Assembly: GCF_900116715.1 (NCBI RefSeq)
Contig: NZ_FPBM01000001.1
Span: 746,784-810,783, forward strand
From: Polaromonas sp. YR568
Lineage (GTDB): Bacteria > Pseudomonadota > Gammaproteobacteria > Burkholderiales > Burkholderiaceae_C
Reading direction: 5' to 3'
Length of the DNA: 64,000 bases
Both the position numbers and the translations under genes were made by a program. The notes below the pieces were generated by a model. The model saw only the letters and a list, made by a program, of their open reading frames with translations. It made no database searches and was not told where the DNA came from. Positions 16,232 to 25,273 of the stretch are shown here, one piece after another (the first letter of the stretch is position 1; each line of letters begins with the position of its first letter).

Positions 16232-16831
16232 CTATGTCTGTTGGCCCAGCAAGGCATTTTTCAGTGCACCGTCCGCCGGCTGCGGGCCCAGCCACAGGCG
16301 CAGCATCACGCCAAAGGCTTCGGGCTCGCTGAAAGGCTCGCCACGCAGCTGGCCGTTGATGCGGATGGCCGTGCCGGCCCCCGGCTGCCAGTCGATCTGG
16401 AAACTGTCCCCGGCTGCCAGTTGTTTCTGCCCGCCCAGGATTTCGCCCAGGCGAAACAAGAGGGGCGCCAGCCGCAAAAGCTCTTCGTCGCTTGCATTGG
16501 CCAGCATGCCGCGCGCCAGCAGATCACCCATCTGGTCGGCGCTGACATCGCGCAGCATGACCACACGCAACTGCTTGGCGCCGGCGTTGGCCAGCACTGC
16601 GTCAGGTGTGGCGAGTTTCTGATCGAGGTAGAGGCCCGCGGTGTAAAGCCCGCTTGCGCCCTGGCGGCGAACGCCTGCGCCGTTGAGCTGCAGCGTGGCC
16701 GCGCCGGACTGCAGTGTGGGCTGCCAGGCGGCTCCGGGCCGTTCAGCGTCGGCTGCGTGAAGAGGCGCCGCGGCGAAGAGGAAAGGCAGCGCACATGACA
16801 GGGCCAGTGTGGTGAAGGAAAGATGTTTCAT
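16232..16831 (-). CDS. Chalcone isomerase-like family protein
   Basis: The 199-residue protein has a signal peptide (cleavage near LHA/AD) and a mature domain with the bacterial chalcone-isomerase-like pattern: LQLNGAGVRRQGASGLYTAGLYLDQ, a DVSADQMGDLL block, and GEPFSEPEAFGVMLRLWLGPQPADGALKNALLG at the end. Bacterial members are periplasmic and their reaction is not established. It is a single gene, convergent with the Lrp regulator. Confidence 0.85.
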   Translation of the reverse strand: MKHLSFTTLALSCALPFLFAAAPLHAADAERPGAAWQPTLQSGAATLQLNGAGVRRQGASGLYTAGLYLDQKLATPDAVLANAGAKQLRVVMLRDVSADQMGDLLARGMLANASDEELLRLAPLLFRLGEILGGQKQLAAGDSFQIDWQPGAGTAIRINGQLRGEPFSEPEAFGVMLRLWLGPQPADGALKNALLGQQT

Positions 16832-16886
16832 ACATGCCTTTGACGTGCAGAGCAGAAGCGCTCTGAAGAAAGGCTAACAGTGGGCC

Positions 16887-16904
16887 CACCCTGAAATTAG
16901 GGTG
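16887..16904. other. Short inverted repeat between chalcone isomerase-like gene and gshA
   Basis: CACCCT (16887-16892) and AGGGTG (16899-16904) form a perfect 6-bp dyad with GAAATT between, 55 bp upstream of the chalcone isomerase-like gene start at 16831. It could be an operator for that gene. The remainder of the 247-bp gap shows nothing further that I can support. Confidence 0.35.
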
Positions 16905-17078
16905 TGCACTCTGTCATCGGGGTTTCATCTTTTGCTGCGCAGTGTGACGCGCACAGTGGGTGTCAGTCCGGCGTCAGGCCTTGCACCAAACGTGTACGGT
17001 GAACACGAATGACGCGAAAAAAATCACCACTCGCGCACCAGCAACGCGCCGCTTGCGCGCGTGGCGCACCGAAGTGAC

Positions 17079-18650
17079 TCAGATCGCAACAGCCTCTCGG
17101 CCCGGCATGCCCAGGCGTTCGGCCGACACATACTGTTGCCGGTACACCTCAAACGGCATGGTGTCCGAGGCTTCGATCTTTTTCTGCTCCTGGATGGAGG
17201 ATTCCGTCAGGGCGGCAAAGCGGGCGAGCTGCTCTGAAGTAAGCGGCTGCGCCTGCAGGATGGCCTGCGTCTTTTGCGATTGCGCGCGCACAAAGCTGAT
17301 GAAGGAGTTGTCATGCCCGGCCGCCATGGCCGCCAGCACGCGGGCCGAAGGCAGGGTGGAAGGATCCAGCAGCGCGGCGCTGGCCGACGTCAGCGTGTCG
17401 CTGTAAAGCGTGCCGCCGTGGGCGGCATCGAGTGCCGCCGCAATCGGTGCGCACTGGGCCACGACTTCGGCGCCCCAGCTTGTCAACGTGACTTCCTGCC
17501 CGCCGCGCTTGAGCTTGAGCCCCGGCTCGCGGCCGCGTGCCGCTGTCTGGTGCTGGTTGTGCTTGAGTTCGGCGATCTCCTGCGGCGTGTCGCGGGGGCT
17601 GTCGCTGAGCAGGCAGTGCAGCAAAAACACATCGAGAAAACGCATGGTCTGCGCGTTGATGCCGACGGTCTCGAACGGGTCCAGGTCCATCAGGCGCACT
17701 TCGATGTATTCGACGCCGCGCTCGCGCAGCGCATGCAGCGGGCGCTCACCCGGGAAGATCACGCGCTTGGGGCGGATGGTGCCGTAGAACTCGTTTTCGA
17801 TCTGCAGCAATGTGGTGGCCAGCTGGTTGTAGTCGCCGCCCGGGTTGCGGATGCCGACGGCTTCGTAAGCCGGGTAGGGGCGCGTCAACGCGTCTTCCAG
17901 CGAGGCGCCGTAGCCGTCCAGGCTGTTGTAGCTGACGGCGAGCGAGGCCTGCGCGTCGCTCTGGTAGCCCAGGCGCCCCATGCGCAGCGAGGTGCCATAA
18001 GGCATATACATGGTGCCGTTGTTCAGGGTTTGCAGCTCGTGCTGGCGGCCGGCGACAAAGCTTGAACACACGGCGGGCGACGCGCCGAAAAGATACAGCA
18101 GCAAAAAGGCGTGGCGGCGGAAGTTGCGGATCAGCGAGAAGTACTGCTCGCTGCTGACCCCCGGCAGCGACCAGTTGTAGTGGATACCCGAGATAGTCTG
18201 CATGCGCCGGCCGTAGCGGTGCGACAGACCCATGCGGTAGACGCTCTTGGCGCGCCCGACATTGGACGAGCCGAAGCGGGCAATCGGAATGGTTTCGTCG
18301 GTCGGCAGGCCGCAGGGCATGCTGGAGACCCAGAGCATCTCGTCACCCAGCGCCTTCATGGTGCTGTAGGTGAACTGGTGCAGCTCGGTGAGCTCCTGCA
18401 GGGTGTCTTCGGGCCTGGCGTGCGCGCCGGTGACGAGCTCGACCTGCGATTCGCTGAAGTCGGTGGTGATGCTGGGGTGCGTCAGGGCCGAGCCCATGGC
18501 GGCCGGGTGCGGCGTAAGGGCCAGGCCGCCGCCGGGCTGGGCGCGCAGGCTTTCTTTCTCGACACCGCGGCGCATGCCCTGAAGGCGCGCCGGGGTGAGC
18601 GCGTTCAGGCGGTCCTGTAGCGGGCCCGCAGGCACCTGCAACTTGGTCAT
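17079..18650 (-). CDS. gshA: Glutamate-cysteine ligase
   Basis: The 523-residue length and motifs fit the gammaproteobacterial-type (group 1) GshA. These include the N-terminal RGVEKESLR ATP/glutamate segment, the central GIHYNWS motif with a Ser/Thr-rich FGASPAVC loop, and the late QEQKKIEASD region. The enzyme joins glutamate and cysteine by a gamma-peptide bond in the cytoplasm, the first step of glutathione synthesis. It is a single gene here, with no gshB in view. The gamma-glutamyltransferase operon at 31-39 kb deals with the opposite process. Confidence 0.93.
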   Translation of the reverse strand: MTKLQVPAGPLQDRLNALTPARLQGMRRGVEKESLRAQPGGGLALTPHPAAMGSALTHPSITTDFSESQVELVTGAHARPEDTLQELTELHQFTYSTMKALGDEMLWVSSMPCGLPTDETIPIARFGSSNVGRAKSVYRMGLSHRYGRRMQTISGIHYNWSLPGVSSEQYFSLIRNFRRHAFLLLYLFGASPAVCSSFVAGRQHELQTLNNGTMYMPYGTSLRMGRLGYQSDAQASLAVSYNSLDGYGASLEDALTRPYPAYEAVGIRNPGGDYNQLATTLLQIENEFYGTIRPKRVIFPGERPLHALRERGVEYIEVRLMDLDPFETVGINAQTMRFLDVFLLHCLLSDSPRDTPQEIAELKHNQHQTAARGREPGLKLKRGGQEVTLTSWGAEVVAQCAPIAAALDAAHGGTLYSDTLTSASAALLDPSTLPSARVLAAMAAGHDNSFISFVRAQSQKTQAILQAQPLTSEQLARFAALTESSIQEQKKIEASDTMPFEVYRQQYVSAERLGMPGREAVAI

Positions 18651-18877
18651 ATCGTCATTCCCCCAGAGTCTTGAATTGGCGTGGAAGTTATCACAGCGCG
18701 GCGCTTTGCGCTGGCGCCCTGGGGCTTGCCAGCACAGTCCGGGTGGGGTCTGGCGGCAAGCGCGTGCACGTTGGCCGGATTTCGGCCATACGCCTCTTTT
18801 TTATGCACAAATCCACACTTTAGTCTTTTGATTGTGGAAAGCGAGCGACGCCAGGCCGCGAACGTGAAGAAACGTCC

Positions 18878-18937
18878 TTGACTTGTCAGATGACCTGAAC
18901 GACGATAAAAAACATTCAGTAACATGTTGTCTGTTAC
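18878..18937 (+). promoter_or_regulatory. Promoter module A, shared with the paralogous gene at 25385
   Basis: TTGACT (18878-18883), a 17-bp spacer and GACGAT (18901-18906) form a sigma-70-like arrangement. An inverted repeat GTAACA (18919-18924), seven bases, TGTTAC (18932-18937) follows just downstream of the expected transcription start. The same order (TTGACC, 17 bp, GACATT, then GTAACAT) occurs before the paralogue. The rest of the 356-bp gap 18651-19006 holds no gene that I can support. Confidence 0.5.
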
Positions 18938-19006
18938 ACAATCTTCACACTTTTAATCTGTGTGCCAGATATGCGGTAAGAGGCAAGGTATCAGCCCGCA
19001 CCCAAA

Positions 19007-19777
19007 ATGAAAAAATTGATAGCCAGCCTGTTTGGTGTCCGTGCCACGGCCGCAGTCGCCCAGCGCGCGCCCGCATCCAGCCGCGACAACCCGCTCACCA
19101 TTGAAGACGGCTCGGACAACGCCACGCGGCGCCAGCTGGTGCAGGTGCTGCTGCGCGATGCGGTGCGCAAATACGGCATCCCCCCGCGCTGGATCGACTG
19201 CCAGATGATGGTGGTGTCCAGCCGCAGCCGCGGCCCCGGCATGTATGTGCGGCTGGTGGTGCGCCAGTGGGACGACCGCCTACTGAACTACGCCCACGCC
19301 TTCCAGACCGCACTGATGGTGGAAATCACCCGCTTTGAGCCCCAGGCCTCGCAGTGGCTGCACGGTATTTCGTGGCAGCTGGAGGTGGCCGACAGCTGCC
19401 CCTACCGCACCATGCCCGACAAGTCTTTCTGGGCCGATCCGGCCAGGCCCGCGCCCGAGGCGCCCCAGAGATCGCACATGGCAGCTCCGGCGGCCACGGC
19501 TTCCGCATCGGCCGCACGCCAGGCGGCGCTTGCACCGGCGCCCATGAGTGCAGCCACCGCAGCCGCTGCTGCGGCGCCCATCATTGCGGCCCTGAGCCAA
19601 AGCCAGGCCCAGCAGCCGGCACCCGCCCCATCCGCGTCCCGCGCCGCAGCAACCGCCGACAGCGACGCCATGAAAGACCTGGAAAGCCTCTTCAAGATCC
19701 GCGACCAGGAGCTCAGCAAAGGCGGCGACGGCGGCCCGGCGGTCGGCTACGAGTCGACCCAGCCCTCGCCTCTGTAG
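19007..19777 (+). CDS. Uncharacterised protein, paralogue A (with long Ala/Pro linker)
   Basis: I do not recognise the family. The 256-residue protein has an N-terminal domain (about residues 28-150) with the block LTIEDGSDNATRRQLVQVLL and later PRWIDCQMMVVSS, MYVRLVVRQWD, EITRFEP and WLHGISW. An Ala/Pro/Ser-rich linker (about 150-220) follows. It ends with a short conserved tail (DLESLFKIRDQEL then YESTQPS). The gene at 25385 has the same head and tail without the linker. No signal peptide is evident, so it is probably cytoplasmic. The isolated Cys in the IDCQM motif is conserved in both. A regulatory or adaptor role is possible but not demonstrated. Confidence 0.8.
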   Translation: MKKLIASLFGVRATAAVAQRAPASSRDNPLTIEDGSDNATRRQLVQVLLRDAVRKYGIPPRWIDCQMMVVSSRSRGPGMYVRLVVRQWDDRLLNYAHAFQTALMVEITRFEPQASQWLHGISWQLEVADSCPYRTMPDKSFWADPARPAPEAPQRSHMAAPAATASASAARQAALAPAPMSAATAAAAAAPIIAALSQSQAQQPAPAPSASRAAATADSDAMKDLESLFKIRDQELSKGGDGGPAVGYESTQPSPL

Positions 19778-19838
19778 TTTTCTGCGCCTTGCGGGTCTGG
19801 CCTGCGGGGCGTGAGGCGCTGGTGTACGCTTGGCGTCC

Positions 19839-21128
19839 ATGAGCCCCCCATCCGCCCCTTCACCGGCCTCCTCCGCGCCCCCACAAGACCCCTCCTCCCT
19901 TGCCGATTCACGCTATGCCGTGATGCGGCTCATCATCACGCTGGCCCTGATGACCGTGGGCTCCAGCGGCATGTACGTGATCGCGGTGGTGCTGTCCGCG
20001 GTGCAGGCCGAATTCGGCGTCTCGCGCGCCGACGCTTCGCTGCCCTACACCTTCCTGATGATCGGCTTTGGCATTGGCGGCGTGATGATGGGCCGGCTGG
20101 CCGACCGCTTCGGCGTGATGGTGCCGCTGCTCATAGGCGGCGCCGGCCTCGGCCTGGGTTTCGCCGGGGCGGCGATGTCCAGCAATGTGTGGATGTTCTC
20201 TCTGGCGCACGGCCTCCTCATCGGTTTTCTCGGCTCGGCCGCGACCTTTGCACCGCTGCTGGCCGACACCTCCTTGTGGTTTGTGCGCCGCCGCGGTTTT
20301 GCGGTGGCGGTGTGCGCCAGCGGCAATTACCTGGGCGGCGCGATCTGGCCGCCCATCGTGCAGCACTTTGTGGAAACCGTGGGCTGGCGGCAAACCTACC
20401 TGGGCCTGGGTCTGTTCAGTTTTGTGACCATGACGGCGCTGGCGCTCCTGATGCGCAAACGCCCGCCGGTGGCCGTGGCTGCGGCCGTGGGCAGCAGCGG
20501 CATCGCGGCAACCGTCAGCAGCATGCCCTTTGGCCTCTCCGTAGGGAAGGCGCAGCTGCTGCTGTGCGTGGCCGGCGTGGCCTGCTGCGTGGCCATGGCT
20601 ATGCCGCAGGTGCACATCGTTTCGTACTGCACCGACCTGGGCTACGGCGCGGCGCGCGGCGCCGAGATGCTGTCGCTGATGCTGGCCTGCGGCGTGGTGA
20701 GCCGGCTGGTGTCGGGCGCGATCTGCGACCGCATAGGCGGGCTGCGCACGCTGCTGCTGGGCTCCGTCTTGCAGGGCGTTGCGCTGCTGCTGTTTTTGCC
20801 TTTTGACGGGTTGGTGTCGCTGTACCTGATTGCCGCGCTGTTCGGGCTGTTCCAGGGCGGCCTGGTGCCAGCCTACGCCATCATCGTGCGTGAATACTTT
20901 GAGCCTGCCGAGGCCGGCGCGCGCGTGGGCACGGTCATCATGGCCACGCTGCTGGGCATGGCGCTGGGCGGCTGGATGTCGGGCAAAGTGTTTGACCTGA
21001 CGGGCTCTTACCACGCAGCCTTTCTGAACGGCATCGCCTGGAACCTGCTGAACTTCAGCATCGCGTTTTTTCTGCTGTGGCGTGTGCGGAAGATGGCGCG
21101 GGGAACGGTGGCGGGGCAAGCGGCCTGA
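19839..21128 (+). CDS. MFS transporter
   Basis: The 429-residue protein has 12 predicted membrane helices and the MFS loop motif GRLADRFG between helices 2 and 3, with a related GAICDRIGG in the second half. The layout resembles the oxalate/formate antiporter and monocarboxylate-type MFS group, but the substrate cannot be read. ATG at 19839 is preferred over a TTG three codons upstream. It follows paralogue A by 61 bp on the same strand and may be co-transcribed with it. Confidence 0.85.
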   Translation: MSPPSAPSPASSAPPQDPSSLADSRYAVMRLIITLALMTVGSSGMYVIAVVLSAVQAEFGVSRADASLPYTFLMIGFGIGGVMMGRLADRFGVMVPLLIGGAGLGLGFAGAAMSSNVWMFSLAHGLLIGFLGSAATFAPLLADTSLWFVRRRGFAVAVCASGNYLGGAIWPPIVQHFVETVGWRQTYLGLGLFSFVTMTALALLMRKRPPVAVAAAVGSSGIAATVSSMPFGLSVGKAQLLLCVAGVACCVAMAMPQVHIVSYCTDLGYGAARGAEMLSLMLACGVVSRLVSGAICDRIGGLRTLLLGSVLQGVALLLFLPFDGLVSLYLIAALFGLFQGGLVPAYAIIVREYFEPAEAGARVGTVIMATLLGMALGGWMSGKVFDLTGSYHAAFLNGIAWNLLNFSIAFFLLWRVRKMARGTVAGQAA

Positions 21129-21212
21129 AGGGCCTGAAAAGGCCTGAAATAGGCCGCTATCTTTTCAGGAGCTGGCTACGCTAGTGCCGTGCGGGTTTCA
21201 GCTACTTTTCAT
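21122..21212. repeat. Short degenerate intergenic repeat region
   Basis: Three near-tandem copies of GGCCTGAA (21122, 21131, 21141) overlap the MFS stop. The last starts an inverted repeat GGCCT-N5-AGGCC (21141-21155). Two related TTTTCA-containing blocks follow (GCTATCTTTTCAGG and GCTACTTTTCATTGG). The region resembles small interspersed repeats common in Comamonadaceae. It may end convergent transcription from both sides. Confidence 0.4.
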
Positions 21213-21229
21213 TGGAAGAATCAGGAAAC

Positions 21230-21892
21230 TCAGGCCAAGACCCGCTGCAGCCACTCTTCCAGATCTATCACCTCTTCGGGGCACACCGAGTGCTCCATCC
21301 GGTATTCATGCCAGTCGACCTGGTAGCCCATGTCAGTAAGCGCATCACGCGTAGCGGTGGCGCGCGGAAGGATCACCACGCCGTCGTGCGTGCCGTGGGC
21401 CAGGAAGATGGGCGTGTCCTGGCTGGCGGCGCTGCGCTCGGCGGCGGTCTTGTCGGCCAGCGGCAAATAGCCCGACAGCCCCGCGATACCGGCCAGGCGT
21501 TCTTTATGCCGCAGGCCCGTCATCAGCGCCATGGCGCAGCCCTGCGAAAAGCCCGCCACCACGATCTTGTTGGCCGGAATGCCGCGCGACTTTTCATGCT
21601 CGATCAGCGCGTCGATTTCAAGCTGCGACTTGCGCAGCCCGGGCTCGTCCTGGCGGCTCACCAGGTCGGCGCCCAGCAAGTCGTACCAGGCGGGCATCAC
21701 GTAGCCGCCGTTGATGGTCACGGGGATTTGCGGCGCATTGGGAAAGAGGTAACGCACCGGGCCCACGTCCCGCAGATCAATCTGCTCGGCAATCGGCAGG
21801 AAGTCGCGCCCGTCCGCCCCCAGGCCGTGCATGATGATGATGGTGGCTACAGGGTTGTCGCCCGTCTGGGCTTCAATGACTTGGAGGGACAT
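21230..21892 (-). CDS. Carboxylesterase (phospholipase/carboxylesterase family)
   Basis: The 220-residue alpha/beta hydrolase has the oxyanion motif MHGLGADG (21-28), nucleophile Ser116 in GFSQG, the Asp in HGTHDGVV and the His in EYRMEHSVCPEE. It matches the small YpfH/EstB carboxylesterases, which are cytoplasmic and hydrolyse short acyl esters. No signal peptide is seen. It is a single gene, convergent with the MFS transporter. Confidence 0.9.
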   Translation of the reverse strand: MSLQVIEAQTGDNPVATIIIMHGLGADGRDFLPIAEQIDLRDVGPVRYLFPNAPQIPVTINGGYVMPAWYDLLGADLVSRQDEPGLRKSQLEIDALIEHEKSRGIPANKIVVAGFSQGCAMALMTGLRHKERLAGIAGLSGYLPLADKTAAERSAASQDTPIFLAHGTHDGVVILPRATATRDALTDMGYQVDWHEYRMEHSVCPEEVIDLEEWLQRVLA

Positions 21893-22060
21893 GCGTGGAT
21901 CCGTTGAGGTTGGTCAGGAAGGAATGAAAAGCGGGAAGGCCGAGGCCATGCGGGATTCTAGGCGGGCAGCCCCGCAGGGCGGGCAAGCGCTCTTGCCGCA
22001 CCGTAGCGAGTGGGCTACTATTTTTCAGTCAGCATTTTCTGACGCGTGCCGGAGATTCGC

Positions 22061-22297
22061 ATGAAACTCATCATCGCCGCCGTGGCGCTTGCCACATCCT
22101 CACTGGCCTTTGCCCACAACTGCCCCAACGAGATGAAGGCCATCGACGCCAAACTCGCCACCAACCCGAAACTCTCGCCCGCCGACATGACCAAGGTCAA
22201 AGACCTTCGCGCCGAGGGCGAGAAGTTTCATAAGGAAGGCAAGCACGACGACTCGATGAAAGCGCTGGGCGGCGCCAAGAAGCTGCTCGGGATCTGA
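22061..22297 (+). CDS. Small periplasmic protein of unknown function
   Basis: The 78-residue product has a clear signal peptide (MKLIIAAVALATSSLAFA/H). The mature part of about 60 residues is a charged helix-forming chain, NCPNEMKAIDAKL...LSPADMTKVKDLRAEGEKFHKEGKHDDSM. GGAGA-like purines precede the ATG at 22061. Similar small His/Lys-rich periplasmic proteins occur in Burkholderiales, but no function is known. An inverted repeat GTAGC-N6-GCTAC (about 22002-22017) lies just upstream. Confidence 0.7.
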   Translation: MKLIIAAVALATSSLAFAHNCPNEMKAIDAKLATNPKLSPADMTKVKDLRAEGEKFHKEGKHDDSMKALGGAKKLLGI

Positions 22298-22320
22298 AGC
22301 CGGCGTACCTGGAGCCGCTC

Positions 22321-23094
22321 TCAACCGCGGCGCAAGGCTGCCAGCCTGTTTGAAAAATCCGCCTGCTGGTTGAGTTCGTTCCACCACAGGCGGTAGCCCG
22401 CATCGCTGGGGTGCAGCCCGTCCCTGGCATTGAGTTCATCGGGCCGCTGGGCAAACGGATCCTCGGCTTTGTCCTTGTACAGGTTCACATACAGCGCGCC
22501 ATTGTCTTTGGCGGCCTCGCGCACGAAGCCGTGCAGCACCTGCGAGCGTTTTGTCATCAGCCACGACCACGGTGCAAAAAAGAAGGGTGCGCTGCCCACA
22601 TTGCCGCTGGGCATCATCACCACCAGATTGGCATGGGTGCGCGCCAGCTCGGCGCTGCGCGCGATGTCCTGCTCGAGCTTTTCATAGCGCGTCAGGCGAA
22701 TCACGTCGTTGCCGCCACCCAGCACCAGGATGGCATCAAACCGCTCCCCGCCCAGGGCCTCAAGCTGCCCGGCGATGTCGGCAAACTTCGCGCCGTCTTT
22801 TGCGCGGTTGGTGATCTTCAGGCGCGGGTGTGCCTGCCCGATCAACCCGGCTACGCTGTTTGCCCCCGACGACGCGCCGGTGCCCACGGCGGTGCTGTCG
22901 CCCACCACCAGCAGGCTGGCCATGGCCCCGGCGGGTGAGGCTTCGAAGGGCTCGCTCTGGCGCGCAAGCTCGGCCGACTGGCGGATGCGCCAGACGGCGC
23001 ACCCCGATGTGGTCAGCACAGCGAGCGCGGCGATCAACGCGATGACGGGCAGCATGCGGGGGCGCCGGTGCAAGATGGTGTGGGTGTGTGGCAT
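22321..23094 (-). CDS. SGNH/GDSL-type hydrolase, lipoprotein
   Basis: The 257-residue protein has an N-terminal signal with lipobox TSGC and an SGNH fold. GDSTAVG carries the nucleophile Ser, GGGNDVIR carries the Asn, and DGLHPSDAGY carries the Asp/His pair. It is a distant relative of the esterase at 5563. The mature enzyme is expected in the envelope, acting on acyl esters of unknown identity, possibly polysaccharide acetyl groups. The TspO-like gene lies 27 bp upstream on the same strand and may be co-transcribed. Confidence 0.85.
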   Translation of the reverse strand: MPHTHTILHRRPRMLPVIALIAALAVLTTSGCAVWRIRQSAELARQSEPFEASPAGAMASLLVVGDSTAVGTGASSGANSVAGLIGQAHPRLKITNRAKDGAKFADIAGQLEALGGERFDAILVLGGGNDVIRLTRYEKLEQDIARSAELARTHANLVVMMPSGNVGSAPFFFAPWSWLMTKRSQVLHGFVREAAKDNGALYVNLYKDKAEDPFAQRPDELNARDGLHPSDAGYRLWWNELNQQADFSNRLAALRRG

Positions 23095-23121
23095 GGCAGG
23101 TGTGTTGGGGGTGTATGGCGG

Positions 23122-23577
23122 TTAGCGGTTCATCCAGGTGATGCTGAGCTGCAGCACGGTGGCAAACGCCACCCAGAGCAGATAGGGAATGTTGACCAGC
23201 GCCACCCAGCGCACGCGCCGCCAGACCGCGACCATCGCCCATACCAGCGTACCCAGCACCAGCAGAATGTCCACGCTGGCCAGCGCGTTGTTCTTCAGGC
23301 CGAACTGGATGGGCGTGTAAGCCAGGTTGAACACCAGGTTCAGGATGAAGGGCAGCAGCACGCTGAACGGCAGGCGGCGCTTGAGCGTTTGCAGCAACAC
23401 ATAGCCAAAGCTGACGGCGATGACAAGGTAAAGCACCGTCCACACCGGGCCGAAAACGGAAGCCGGGGGCGCAAAAAAAGGTTTGGCGAGTTGCGCGTAC
23501 CACGCGGCGCTGCTGGTGCTGTCCATAAAGAAGCCGGCGGATTGCCCGGAAAAAGTGGGGATGGTTTTTTTTACCAT
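23122..23577 (-). CDS. TspO/MBR family protein
   Basis: The protein (about 151 residues from ATG 23577, or 134 from ATG 23526) has five membrane helices. It carries the TspO signatures WYAQLAKPFFAPP, FGPVWTVLYLVIAV and NLVFNLAYTPIQFGLKN. TspO proteins bind porphyrins and are linked to tetrapyrrole and stress regulation. Neither start has a strong ribosome site, and the homologous part begins at the second. It is divergent from the PhzF gene and probably in an operon with the downstream SGNH hydrolase. Confidence 0.85.
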   Translation of the reverse strand: MVKKTIPTFSGQSAGFFMDSTSSAAWYAQLAKPFFAPPASVFGPVWTVLYLVIAVSFGYVLLQTLKRRLPFSVLLPFILNLVFNLAYTPIQFGLKNNALASVDILLVLGTLVWAMVAVWRRVRWVALVNIPYLLWVAFATVLQLSITWMNR

Positions 23578-23656
23578 CGGCGTTGCGCCGCCTCTGGCCG
23601 CAAGCGCTGATACCCGGGTAGGACGCCACCGCCATAATCCCGAGAGGAGCCCCGCA

Positions 23657-24538
23657 ATGACCACCACCCCTTCCTTGCACGGCCTCGGCTACTACCAGGT
23701 CGACGTCTTCACCCATGAAGCGCTGGCCGGCAACGGCCTGACCGTGTTCTTGCCCGAGAGCCCCCTGCCTGCCCGCGTGATGCAGCGCCTGACCACCGAG
23801 ATGCGGCAGTTCGAAAGCATTTTTTTGTCGCCCGACGGCCCCGGCAGCCGGTTTGAGGCGCGCATTTTCACGATGGAAGAAGAGCTGGATTTCGCCGGCC
23901 ATCCCCTGCTGGGTGCGGCGGGCCTGTTGCATCACCTGCACGCGCCGCGGCAAGCCGATGCCGAATGGACACTGATGCTGGGCACGCGGGCCGTCAAGCT
24001 CAACACCACGCGGCACGAGGGCAAACCGGCCACCTACGACGCCAGCATGAACCAGGGCGCGGCCAGCTTTCAGCCGCCGCTCAGCCGCGCCGACAGCCGG
24101 CCTTTTCTCGCTGCGCTCAATCTTGAGGAATCACAACTCGACGTGCGCTTTCCGCTGCAGGTGGTGTCGACCGGCCTGCCCTACCTGCTGGTGCCCGCGG
24201 CAGGCGGGCTGGAGCGCGCGAAGATCGTGCACCCGGAATTCGAATCGCTGCTGGCCACCGCAGGCGCCAAGTTCGCCTACGTGCTCGATGTGACGGCGCG
24301 CGAGGGCCGCACCTGGGACAACGCCGGGCTGGTAGAAGACATCGCCACCGGCAGCGCTGCGGGGCCGGTGGGCGCCTACCTCCGGCACCACCGCGCCGCA
24401 ACGGCCAGCGAGACCATCACCCTCAAGCAAGGCCGCTTTGTGGGCCGCCCCAGCCGCATCACGGTGGCGGCCAATGCAGTCGGCGAAATGCTGGTGAGCA
24501 GCGGTGTGGTGGTGCTGGCGCGCGGCGAGTTTCTGTAG
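23657..24538 (+). CDS. PhzF family protein (isomerase/epimerase fold)
   Basis: The 293-residue protein shows the PhzF signature set: YYQVDVFTHEALAGNGLTVF at the N-terminus, with the catalytic-type Glu in RQFESIFL and EEELDFAGHPLLGAAG, then DIATGSAAGPVGAYL and GRPSRI near the C-terminus. Relatives include the phenazine enzyme PhzF and many uncharacterised isomerases; no phenazine genes are nearby. The ATG at 23657 follows GAGGAG. It is a single gene, divergent from the TspO-like gene. Confidence 0.9.
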   Translation: MTTTPSLHGLGYYQVDVFTHEALAGNGLTVFLPESPLPARVMQRLTTEMRQFESIFLSPDGPGSRFEARIFTMEEELDFAGHPLLGAAGLLHHLHAPRQADAEWTLMLGTRAVKLNTTRHEGKPATYDASMNQGAASFQPPLSRADSRPFLAALNLEESQLDVRFPLQVVSTGLPYLLVPAAGGLERAKIVHPEFESLLATAGAKFAYVLDVTAREGRTWDNAGLVEDIATGSAAGPVGAYLRHHRAATASETITLKQGRFVGRPSRITVAANAVGEMLVSSGVVVLARGEFL

Positions 24539-24610
24539 GCCGTACATCCAGCCGGCGCCATACCGCGTATCTTCAGCATCCACGCTAATCCATCCGCAAA
24601 GATTGACCTC

Positions 24611-25078
24611 ATGACCGCCAGCCCTTCCCGCCACTTCATTCGCCACTTCTTTCACGACGTCACCCGCCTCCTTGCCGCGCTGTGGCTGCTGTGCATGGCG
24701 ATGACGGCGAGCGCGGCGCCGCTGACGGCGGCGGACGAAAAGAGCGTGCGCGACGTGGTGCAGGCCCAGCTGGCGGCGTTTGCGAAGGACGACGCGGCCA
24801 CGGCGTTTTCTTTTGCCGCGCCCAATGTACGCAAGGCCGTGGGCACGGCCGAAGCCTTCATCGCGATGGTGCGACGCGACTACCCCGTTGTGTACCGGCC
24901 CTCGTCAGTCGCCTTCCTGAAGCCGGAGGGCAAAGACGACCAGGTGATCCAGCGCGTGCAGATGGCCGATGCGCAGGGCACGTCATGGCTGGCGGTTTAC
25001 AGCCTGCAGCGGCAGGGCAACAAGGCCTGGCGCATCACGGGCTGCGTGGTGGTGGAAAACAAAGGCCGCATGGCCTGA
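24611..25078 (+). CDS. DUF4864 domain exported protein
   Basis: The 155-residue product has a signal peptide (about residues 1-36, ending TASA/AP). A DUF4864 domain follows: VRDVVQAQLAAFAKDDAATAFSFAAPNVRKAVGTAEAFIAMVRRDYPVVYRP read as one helical/cystatin-like block, then WRITGCVVV. The fold is NTF2-like and the function is unknown. A strong terminator follows 12 bases after the stop, so the gene is transcriptionally separate from the next one. Confidence 0.85.
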   Translation: MTASPSRHFIRHFFHDVTRLLAALWLLCMAMTASAAPLTAADEKSVRDVVQAQLAAFAKDDAATAFSFAAPNVRKAVGTAEAFIAMVRRDYPVVYRPSSVAFLKPEGKDDQVIQRVQMADAQGTSWLAVYSLQRQGNKAWRITGCVVVENKGRMA

Positions 25079-25090
25079 CGTGCTGCTGCG

Positions 25091-25110
25091 AAAACCCGGT
25101 ACGGGTTTTT
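25091..25110 (+). terminator. Rho-independent terminator after the DUF4864 gene
   Basis: AAAACCCG (25091-25098) and CGGGTTTT (25102-25109) form a perfect 8-bp stem with a 3-base loop, ending in TTTTT. Confidence 0.85.
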
Positions 25111-25273
25111 CGGGCCCACTTCGGCGCCGGAATAAGCAAGCGCGTGCATCCGGCCGCCGGGGCGGTTTTTGCGCTTTGTGTACTTTTTGGCACTTGTAGC
25201 CAATTGTTACAAGACTAAGCAAAAACGCCCGCGTGTTTCATGAAAAAGTGCCGCTTTCACAAGGAGGGCAGCC